Assembly: GCA_049840815.1 (NCBI GenBank)
Contig: JASGJI010000017.1
Span: 1-64,000 of the forward strand
Source: JASGDN01 sp049840815
Lineage (GTDB): Bacteria; Chloroflexota; Chloroflexia; Thermomicrobiales; UBA6265
Direction: 5' to 3'
DNA: 64,000 bases
This document shows, in pieces, positions 57,407 to 64,000 of this stretch (the stretch's first letter is position 1; every line of letters starts with the position of its first letter). Position numbers and translations under genes: made by a program. The notes below the pieces were generated by a model, which was not told where the DNA came from, made no database searches, and saw nothing but the letters and a program-made list of their open reading frames with translations.

Positions 57407-59911
57407 TTACACTCCCTCTTGATAGTTGGTCTCAGTAATTGTCATCGAAACCTCGTACATTGAGGTTCGTGCATCGACCTCCTTGAACTTGGTGATGTGA
57501 CCAAAGAACTTGCGTCCTCTATCATCGCGATAGCAGACCATGACCTTAGATCGCCACAATGCACGCAGCGCTTCAATGTGATTGGCTGCGGTCGCGTTGT
57601 CGTCAGTCGCGATGACGAACGAACCTGAGAAGGATTGGTACTGTGCGGTGCCATACAAGAACGTTGGCGCTGCGAGTCCCCAAACCTGTTCAGAGGTCAC
57701 GTCGTCAACGTGGTCGAACTCTCGTTCAGGTCTTAAAGTGAGCAACGCGTGATAACTATTGTCCACGTCTTGAAGCACCACTCCTTCAAGATCAATCTGT
57801 AGTTGAACATCTGTAGGCGTTGATGCAAGCTCGTTGAGGTAGAACTGTTGAACCTGCTGAACGCTGTAGGTGTAGTTCACGCCTGAGAGCGGTGTGTAAT
57901 CAACAAAGGAGGTGGTGGTGGAACTCGTGATCTTCGAAAGGAGTTTCGCGTTGCTGAATGGCTCGCCCGTTACGCGTCTCCATACGAGGTAATAGCTGAA
58001 TGTTCCAAAGTTTCCACCAATGTTCTGAGGCGTCGCTTCGCTCCACGTCAGTCTGACAGCGGATGGCACGTTGTCGAACGCCATGAACTCAGGACTTGCT
58101 TGAACGTTCGCGACTTGCGAAAGTCCCCAATCGATCCTGAATGGGATGACTGACGAGTAGCCTATGAGGTGGGACGTATCCTCGATGGCAACCTGAACGG
58201 TGTAGTCGGTCGCGTTGATCCAAGGCCATCCACCGCTGAGCGTCCAACTGTTTCCGCTGTTCGTGGTGTCGAGTGTCTGAAATGGTGTCCCGTCAGCAAA
58301 CTTGACGTAGATGATCGTTCGATACCAATTAGGCACCGCGTCCCACGTCACGGTGAGCCATGAGTTGGTATAGACCTGCCCACTTGTGGGAGAGGTGACG
58401 TTTACGACAGGACCTTGCGCATACGTGAAGGCTGCCTCAGCGCTTCTCGCTGCGCTGCCGCTACTCGTGGCCTCTCCACTGTAGAGCGATCCATCGTAGC
58501 TAATTGCTGACCACGTATAGTTGTCATAGGCGGGAATCTGCGTGCTCGTGGTCTGAAACTCGTAAACGCCACTCCCAACATGCGTCATCGTCGCGGTCGT
58601 CGTGGTGCTCGTGCTGACCCTCGTGACCCTTGCCGTCACAGTGAGCGTGTCGTTATCAGGGTCAGTGACCACGCATCGCAACTTGGGACGTGTCGTGAAG
58701 GCGTTACCATTCGCAGGCGTCAGTGACGCGGGAACGGTAGGCGCACCATTGACCCTAAACGTCTGCGGTGAACTCCACTGAGACCATAGGTTGTCTGTAT
58801 TGTCACGTCCTCGAATCTCCCATTGGTACTCGATTCCATAGTTCAAGGTCGAGGTGCTGAATAGTTCTGTCCACGTCGCAGAGGCAGTCGCGTTGTTGGC
58901 TACCGTCTTGGCAACCTCAGCGCTCGTAAGCACGATAGCGGAAGACTGTCGAATGCGAACCTGCATGCGATTCATGGCGTAGGTGTTCGCGTGCGTCCAC
59001 TTCGCACTGAATGGCGTAGGCTGCTTGGTCGTGACCTTGCCCGTAGGACTCGTGAAGTTCGAGAACGAACCGCCACCATTGATTGAGAACGTCGTGTAGG
59101 ATGTCCACGCTGACCAAACGTTGTGTTGGTCTGCTACTTGGATGCGCCACTGATAATTGACGCTAGGGCTAAGCGCTGAACCACCATACGCACGATTGAC
59201 CGCGCTATTCGTCTGCTCTGTCGTTGTGGCAGGGATCGTTCCTGAATCCCACATTGCTACGTTGTCAGAAACGCGTACCACTTGGATTCTGTAGGCGCTG
59301 AGCTTGTCACCATACGCAGCGTCCGCGTCACTGAACGTTGCTTGGAACGCAGGCGGATTCGTCGTAACCAATCCACTTGGAGACGTGATGGCTGCGGTTG
59401 GTGCTGAGTTCGCGACGTACTCAATCCACATCGATAGCCAACCCTCGTAACTGTTCGAGGTGTAGCCATTAGGATTCGCAGGCGTTGATACGGAGTACTT
59501 ACGATACATGTAGTTGTTATCAGCGCTAGAGTTGTACGCGGCCTGAACCATCGCGAAGTGACCGTCAGCGTTCGTCGCCACCACTCCAAGCGAGTAGCGT
59601 TCGTTGGCGGTGAGCTTTAGGCTCATGGGAACCTCGTAGCTCGCACCATCGCCACCATACGACTGTGCCGTTGAGACAGTGACATTCCCGCTCAAGAACA
59701 ATCGGTTGGTGGGATTCTTTGACGCGTCTACAGACCACACCGCGAGCTTAAAGACAGAATTCGTTCCTGTCGCCTTACCGCCCCAAATCCCAAGTTTCGT
59801 TGCCCATCCATTCGTAGGCATCCTGTTATAGACGCTTGCTACCTGCGTATTGACCCCAACATCTCCCATGTCGAGGTCCCCGCTCGAAATTTTCCTGCCA
59901 TAGAAGGGCAT
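57407..59911 (-). CDS. large phage tail protein with fibronectin-type-III-like repeats
   Basis: An 834-residue protein. The ATG at 59911 is chosen because GGAGGTG precedes it (an upstream GTG at 59941 is less likely). The N-terminal domain (about 1-155) looks like a carbohydrate-binding or choice-of-anchor fold. At least five Ig/FN3-like repeats follow, each with the tag YQWRIQVADQHNVWSAWTSY or a close variant (EYQWEIRGRDNTDNLWSQW). The C-terminus (FVIATDDNATAANHIEALRALW, KFFGHITKFKEVDARTSMYE) resembles distal-tail/Dit proteins. It probably forms the tail tip and binds cell-surface sugar. Confidence 0.75.
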   Translation of the reverse strand: MPFYGRKISSGDLDMGDVGVNTQVASVYNRMPTNGWATKLGIWGGKATGTNSVFKLAVWSVDASKNPTNRLFLSGNVTVSTAQSYGGDGASYEVPMSLKLTANERYSLGVVATNADGHFAMVQAAYNSSADNNYMYRKYSVSTPANPNGYTSNSYEGWLSMWIEYVANSAPTAAITSPSGLVTTNPPAFQATFSDADAAYGDKLSAYRIQVVRVSDNVAMWDSGTIPATTTEQTNSAVNRAYGGSALSPSVNYQWRIQVADQHNVWSAWTSYTTFSINGGGSFSNFTSPTGKVTTKQPTPFSAKWTHANTYAMNRMQVRIRQSSAIVLTSAEVAKTVANNATASATWTELFSTSTLNYGIEYQWEIRGRDNTDNLWSQWSSPQTFRVNGAPTVPASLTPANGNAFTTRPKLRCVVTDPDNDTLTVTARVTRVSTSTTTTATMTHVGSGVYEFQTTSTQIPAYDNYTWSAISYDGSLYSGEATSSGSAARSAEAAFTYAQGPVVNVTSPTSGQVYTNSWLTVTWDAVPNWYRTIIYVKFADGTPFQTLDTTNSGNSWTLSGGWPWINATDYTVQVAIEDTSHLIGYSSVIPFRIDWGLSQVANVQASPEFMAFDNVPSAVRLTWSEATPQNIGGNFGTFSYYLVWRRVTGEPFSNAKLLSKITSSTTTSFVDYTPLSGVNYTYSVQQVQQFYLNELASTPTDVQLQIDLEGVVLQDVDNSYHALLTLRPEREFDHVDDVTSEQVWGLAAPTFLYGTAQYQSFSGSFVIATDDNATAANHIEALRALWRSKVMVCYRDDRGRKFFGHITKFKEVDARTSMYEVSMTITETNYQEGV

Positions 59912-59913
59912 AG

Positions 59914-60567
59914 CTACACCTCCAATACGAGGTGTGACCACTTCTTGCCGTTGCGAATGTCGGATATGATTGTCATTCCTACATTGAATCGTGCGGCGAG
60001 TACCTTATGCTTTACACCTTCTGTGATTAATCGCTTAATGGTTAGTACGTCATCATTTGTCAATTTTGAGTTAGGACAGGCCTCGCCCCTCGCAATGCCG
60101 CGCATGAAGACAGGAGTATCAAGGTGACTCCAAACTTTACCTTGCTTTATTCGGATAACTTCTACTCTCGTAATGTGATACTGATTCGCAATCGTATCGT
60201 AGGGGAGTTCAGAAGCACGAACCTCTATAGCTTCACGCTCTGTAAGTTTCGCGAACGCTGACGACTCGCCGAAGAGGTGACGACGCTTTGACACTTTATC
60301 GTCTGAGTTGTCGCGTGCTGTTCCAAGGAAGAGGTGAGCAACGTTGATGCAAGAAGGGTTGTCGCACTCGTGGCAGACGAACATGCCCTTTGGAATTTCG
60401 CCGTGAACAACCGTCCACGCGAGACGATGAGCACGAACTGAGGTCCATTTTCCATCGCGCTTAACACCTTCGATCCCGTAGCCGTCCTTGTCTCTCCCTT
60501 TGGACCACTCGATACACTCTGTTGATTCGTTGATGACACACTTCTTGTAGAGGTGTTCGATTGTCAT
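59914..60567 (-). CDS. free-standing HNH homing-type endonuclease
   Basis: A 217-residue protein starting at 60567 after AAGGAG. The HNH domain is RAHRLAWTVVHGEIPKGMFVCHECDNPSCINVAHLFLGTARDNSDD, with the paired Cys and the His/Asn of NVAHLFLGT typical of phage I-HmuI-like enzymes. The C-terminal part repeats a DNA-binding helical unit: KLTEREAIEVRASELPYDTIANQY and KLTNDDVLTIKRLITEGVKHKVLAA, each ending in a KxWSHL tag. GC is visibly lower than in the flanking tail genes. It sits between the tape-measure and tail genes and likely arrived as a mobile gene. Confidence 0.88.
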   Translation of the reverse strand: MTIEHLYKKCVINESTECIEWSKGRDKDGYGIEGVKRDGKWTSVRAHRLAWTVVHGEIPKGMFVCHECDNPSCINVAHLFLGTARDNSDDKVSKRRHLFGESSAFAKLTEREAIEVRASELPYDTIANQYHITRVEVIRIKQGKVWSHLDTPVFMRGIARGEACPNSKLTNDDVLTIKRLITEGVKHKVLAARFNVGMTIISDIRNGKKWSHLVLEV

Positions 60568-60596
60568 AGACTTCTCCTTAATAGTAGACACAAAGA

Positions 60597-60697
60597 GAGG
60601 GCAGGAAGCCTAATGACTTCCCACCCTCCTATTGGTCAAAGTAATTCTCGATTGGAACAGCAACGCTGTTCTAATCCTTGAAACCGCAATCGGTTTC
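60597..60697 (-). terminator. three consecutive hairpins downstream of the tape-measure gene
   Basis: In minus-strand order: GAAACCG/CGGTTTC (60680-60697, loop of 4), GAACAGC/GCTGTTC (60655-60671, loop of 3), and a longer imperfect stem (60597-60628) made of GAGGG and GGAAG segments, followed by TCTCTTTGTG. The last one has terminator form. All lie in the 134-base gap before the HNH gene. Confidence 0.6.
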
Positions 60698-60701
60698 TCG
60701 A

Positions 60702-63700
60702 TTACATGATTGCTTGTGAACTGCTTAGGTCTTGGAAGAACGCTATTGCGCTCTCGTACTCCTTAAGGTCTCTCGCATCAATCGTGACGTTGTAGACGTT
60801 CTGATTGTTGGTGTTGGTCGTACTTCCCGCGAGAGAAGAAGAACCCACCACACCCATTCCCGTCTGAGGGATCGATGCTGTAGCGAGTCCTACGCTTGCG
60901 CGTGCCACGTCACCAAGTGACGCATTCATTCCCTTCACGAGACCTGCACCAACCATCTCGCCCATGTAGGTTGTCACCTTCGATGGAGAGGCGATCTTGA
61001 GCTTGGCCGCGAGAGCAATTTCGACCTGAGCCGCAATCGCCGCTGCTGCCGCTGCAACTGCCCCAAGCATCGAGTAGAGGCCAGAGGCTACACCTGCGCC
61101 CGCCTGAGCGCCTGCGCTGAATCCTGCCGCTGCCATGCTGCCGCCTGTCGCTGCGATGATCGAAGGCCACTGTGAAGAGCCGCTTCGCACCGCGTTCGAG
61201 GCTGAGGACATACCGCTTGACACTGCTGAGACCACGCCTGACATAGCGCTTGAAACTGCGCTTCTGAAACTGTTGACGTTGCTAGAGGCGGTGTTCAGCG
61301 CTGAACCAAACTGCGAGAACGAAGACGACGCGCTCGAAACGAAGTTCGTAACGTTGCTCTTCGCTGTATTGAGCGCTGAGGCGATCAACGTACCTGTCAT
61401 GATGAATCCCGTAGCCAATGCGGTGAGGGACGCACCAACCGCTGAACTGTTGCTTGCTACCGCTGAACTGAACGTCGTGAGATAGGTTGCCCAAGACGTG
61501 ACCGCTGAACCAATCAAGGTTCCCGTAGCGATGAATCCTGTAGCGAGGCCCGTAAGCGTCGCGCCCACCGCTGAAACGGTTGAGGAGAGGCTTGTAGCAA
61601 AGCTGCTTGCTGCGCTGAGAGCCGCACCAAAGGCCGCTGAGGCCGCAGATGCAACACTCGCCGCAGGACTGTAGGCGTTAAGCGCTGCGGTCGCTGCGTT
61701 GATGCCCGTAGCGTCGTAATTGCCGCCACCGCCACCAATGTTCTGAATGTTTCCTATGCCCTGCGTTGGACCTCTGTACCCCTCACCAACAGGATTACCA
61801 CCCCAAGGTTGGTGATCGTTCCATCGTGCGCTAGCATCGCTCTGCTTGTTGTCGCCAAATGGATTGAGACTCTTAATCCAATTTTCGAACTCGGTGTACT
61901 TAGCCTTTGCGCCATCCCACATTCCTTGAATGAGGTCAGCACCCTTGTCATAGAGAATCCCTAGCATGTCGCCAATAGCGCTTAACGCTGCGCTTGGAAG
62001 ACCTGCAAGCCACGAGGTCACGGATGGCCAGTAGCTAACCGCTCCCTGCCAGAGACCCGCGATGAGTTGCTTACCCTTGTCGAGAAGGTAGGAAAGAAGA
62101 TCGCCCACCGCTGAGACAGCGAGCGAACCAAGCGTTCCTAGCCACGTCCATACCTGCGGTGCGTATTCAACGATTCCCTGCCACAATCCCGCGAGAAGTT
62201 CTTTACCCTTAGGAATTAACCACTCGATAAGACTTCCTATAGCGCTGAGTGCAAGAGAACCCAACGTTGAAAGCCATGACCATACCTGAGGCGCATACTC
62301 AACGATGCCTTGCCACAATCCTGCCAATAGCTCTTTACCCTTTGGGATGAGCCATTCAATGAGATTGCCAACAGCAACGAGCGCAAGCGATCCAATCGTC
62401 TTAAGCCACGCCCACACTTGAGGCGCGTACTCTACGATTCCCTGCCAGAGTCCAGCGAGTAATTCCTTACCCTTAGGTATCAACCAAGAAAGGAGGTCGC
62501 CTACCGCGTTCAGCGCAAGCGATCCTATACCCTTGAGCCATTCCCAAACCTGAGGCGCGTATTCAACGATACCTTGCCAGAGGCCCGCGAGAAGCTGCTT
62601 TCCCTTGTCTACAAGCCACGAGAGAAGATCGCCTACCGCGCTGAGTGCCTTACTGCCAATCTCACCAAGCCACGTCTGAATTTCAGGCCACTTGTTGATG
62701 ATTCCGTTGAGCAAGCCCTGTAGGAGTTCTTGACCCTTCGCTAGCAACATGCCCCAATCGATGCTGCCCAACGCCCCAAGAAGGCCTGAGAGCAACGACG
62801 TAACGAGTTGCATTACAGCGCTCACGACTTGCATGAACGCGCTTGGAAGCGCTTGCAACGCTCCTAGCAAGCCGCCGCCTTGGAACGCATTGACGACGGT
62901 CATGACCGCAGCCCAAAGCTGCGAGTAGTAGGTGATGAGGGAATTAATCGCGCCAATCATGAAGGTGATTGCTGCGCTAACGACGCCTGCCGCAGAGAGG
63001 AACGAGTAGAGTCCTGATACGAAACTGATTACTGCGTTCAGGACGATCATGAATCCATTCGCGACAGTGCCAACGATGGATACTGCGGTTTGGAACCAAG
63101 AAACCACCTTTGCAATACCACTACTTGCGAGACTGAGAAGCGCACTACCAACCGCGATGATGATTGGAAGAACCTTATTGAAGCCGCTAGCGAGCGCACC
63201 ACCAACGAGGCTTGCGACAGGCTTAAGCGCATTGCCAAGCTCTTTCGCGCCCTTAACGATTTCCTTTCCTAGGAACTTCGCGAACTTCTCAAGAACCTTG
63301 AGCGCGGAGTTCACTGCGTCCGCGAATCCAAGGAAGTTGGTTGCGTATGCAGCGCCTAGGATTGCCGCTATTGCGACGATTGCGAGCATGATGGGATTCA
63401 TACTCATCATGGCCGCACCAAGAACCCTGAACGCCACCGCGAGACCCTGAATGATGCTTTGGAGACCTGCCCACGCCTTTACTGCGAGCATTGCTGTTGC
63501 GATAGCCGCGATACCTGCCGCAGCACCAATAGCCGCGCCTCGTACCGCGTCAAGGGAAGCCACGTACTGAACGACGCCCATGATTGCCGAACCAACGCTC
63601 ATGAGGACGCCTACCGCGTCATTGACGACGCTTCTGAATGGTTCGAACTGCGTGTATGCGTAGACGAGGCCTGCCGCGAGGAGAACGAGAGCCGCAACTG

Positions 63701-64000
63701 TCAACGTGATAGGAGACGTAAGGAGACCAATCGTTGCCATGAAGGTTCCGCCCGCGAGGGATGCGGCACCCACCACACCCGCCAACGCTGCGAAGGCCGC
63801 CACTGCGCCCGCGATCACAAGCCCAATCGTCATAACTCCACTAGGGATGCTCTGAATTGCGCCTACGAATTCCGTGATAACGCTAATGATCGACTTGAAG
63901 GCAGGAAGCAACTTCTGACCAACGATGATCTGCAAGTTGCCCAACGTTTCTTTGAAGGTGTCCCAAGCCGCCTTAGCGGTACCCATCTTTGCCGCGATAA
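60702..64000 (-). CDS. phage tail tape-measure protein (5' end outside window)
   Basis: At least 1,098 residues; the frame is still open at the window edge (IAAKMGTAKAAWDTF), so the true start is upstream. The visible N-terminal part (ETLGNLQIIVGQKLLPAFKSI, then many hydrophobic Ala/Gly-rich helices) is typical of tape-measure proteins. The middle has tandem 44-residue repeats (see 62029-62688). The C-terminal third is Ala/Ser-rich and helical. It ends AIAFFQDLSSSQAIM. Tape-measure length sets tail length, so the virion should have a long flexible tail. Confidence 0.9.
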   Translation of the reverse strand, partial: IAAKMGTAKAAWDTFKETLGNLQIIVGQKLLPAFKSIISVITEFVGAIQSIPSGVMTIGLVIAGAVAAFAALAGVVGAASLAGGTFMATIGLLTSPITLTVAALVLLAAGLVYAYTQFEPFRSVVNDAVGVLMSVGSAIMGVVQYVASLDAVRGAAIGAAAGIAAIATAMLAVKAWAGLQSIIQGLAVAFRVLGAAMMSMNPIMLAIVAIAAILGAAYATNFLGFADAVNSALKVLEKFAKFLGKEIVKGAKELGNALKPVASLVGGALASGFNKVLPIIIAVGSALLSLASSGIAKVVSWFQTAVSIVGTVANGFMIVLNAVISFVSGLYSFLSAAGVVSAAITFMIGAINSLITYYSQLWAAVMTVVNAFQGGGLLGALQALPSAFMQVVSAVMQLVTSLLSGLLGALGSIDWGMLLAKGQELLQGLLNGIINKWPEIQTWLGEIGSKALSAVGDLLSWLVDKGKQLLAGLWQGIVEYAPQVWEWLKGIGSLALNAVGDLLSWLIPKGKELLAGLWQGIVEYAPQVWAWLKTIGSLALVAVGNLIEWLIPKGKELLAGLWQGIVEYAPQVWSWLSTLGSLALSAIGSLIEWLIPKGKELLAGLWQGIVEYAPQVWTWLGTLGSLAVSAVGDLLSYLLDKGKQLIAGLWQGAVSYWPSVTSWLAGLPSAALSAIGDMLGILYDKGADLIQGMWDGAKAKYTEFENWIKSLNPFGDNKQSDASARWNDHQPWGGNPVGEGYRGPTQGIGNIQNIGGGGGNYDATGINAATAALNAYSPAASVASAASAAFGAALSAASSFATSLSSTVSAVGATLTGLATGFIATGTLIGSAVTSWATYLTTFSSAVASNSSAVGASLTALATGFIMTGTLIASALNTAKSNVTNFVSSASSSFSQFGSALNTASSNVNSFRSAVSSAMSGVVSAVSSGMSSASNAVRSGSSQWPSIIAATGGSMAAAGFSAGAQAGAGVASGLYSMLGAVAAAAAAIAAQVEIALAAKLKIASPSKVTTYMGEMVGAGLVKGMNASLGDVARASVGLATASIPQTGMGVVGSSSLAGSTTNTNNQNVYNVTIDARDLKEYESAIAFFQDLSSSQAIM
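62029..62688 (-). repeat. 132-bp in-frame tandem repeats in the tape-measure gene
   Basis: The reference point GCGTAYTCWACG recurs at 62161, 62293, 62425 and 62557, exactly 132 bases apart. A weaker fifth unit lies before 62161 and partial units flank both ends. Each unit encodes about 44 residues around GKELLAGLWQGIVEYAPQVW. The protein sequence is nearly constant while third bases differ, so the repeats are old and under selection. Confidence 0.85.

Larger units (their letters stand above)
53128..64000. mobile_element. prophage with large serine recombinase, siphovirus-like tail module (right end outside window)
   Basis: From the junction to the window edge every gene is on the minus strand. 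In transcription order these are: tape measure, HNH endonuclease, three tail/baseplate genes, a small gene, then a small gene and the recombinase. GC is lower than in the host part. The very long tape-measure protein implies a long tail. Head, packaging, lysis and replication genes are not in the window. The insertion breaks an ABC-2 permease gene. Confidence 0.88.

Noticed and set aside
62029..62688. CRISPR-like regular repeats
   Set aside because: The 132-base period is in frame within a tape-measure gene and there are no unique spacers of constant length between short repeats.

Overview
The window is a piece of a high-GC bacterial chromosome into which a lower-GC phage-like element has been inserted. 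Several traits point to Chloroflexota, most likely class Thermomicrobia: Tat-exported solute-binding proteins whose mature ends are rich in Ala/Thr/Pro/Ser, many GTG starts, an ECF sigma/anti-sigma pair, a bacterial queuosine-salvage (DUF2419/Qng1) protein and a bacterial RIO kinase. This placement is inference; there is no rRNA or other marker that would settle it.

Layout. 1-6.8 kb: a methyltransferase cut by the window edge, two overlapping hypothetical genes, an ECF sigma factor with its membrane anti-sigma partner, a helical-repeat protein, an MFS exporter and a barstar-like inhibitor. 6.8-19.8 kb: a carbohydrate/acid-sugar locus with an S9 peptidase, two enolase-superfamily enzymes, an S51-like peptidase and a minus-strand operon. 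That operon runs SBP, MalF-like permease carrying an extracytoplasmic beta-propeller, MalG-like permease, glycosidase-like protein and dehydratase-like enolase, under a divergently placed GntR/FadR regulator with an operator-like site. 20-31 kb: RIO kinase, DinB-like protein, M16 peptidase, GNAT-nadC pair, formamidase, a MauE membrane domain fused to three thioredoxin domains, a CsoR repressor and a nucleotidyltransferase. 30.98-31.43 kb: a gene-free interval with three perfect and several near-perfect DnaA boxes beside an AT-rich stretch, a good candidate for oriC. 31.5-47.2 kb: queuosine salvage, an orphan SBP, secreted and surface proteins, a large LuxR-type regulator, a polysaccharide deacetylase, a Vps62-like/membrane fusion, YihY and rlmN. 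47.4-51.4 kb: a MazF-type toxin-antitoxin pair, then the conserved rpmH-rnpA-yidD-yidC operon behind a good sigma-70 promoter.

51.8-53.15 kb holds an ABC-2 exporter ATPase and the first 90-odd codons of its permease. The permease is cut off inside a conserved segment by an element that starts with a large serine recombinase read towards the junction. The remaining 10.8 kb, all on the minus strand, is the tail end of a long-tailed (siphovirus-like) prophage: recombinase, baseplate/tail proteins, a free-standing HNH endonuclease and an incomplete tape-measure gene with 44-residue tandem repeats. The recombinase frame ends inside the host permease sequence, so the two genes overlap across the attachment site. 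The right end of the prophage is outside the window.

No tRNA, rRNA or CRISPR array was recognised. The most unusual items are the MauE-triple-thioredoxin protein, the propeller-containing ABC permease, the prophage-host overlap at the att site, the candidate replication origin, and two copies of a compound palindromic intergenic repeat.
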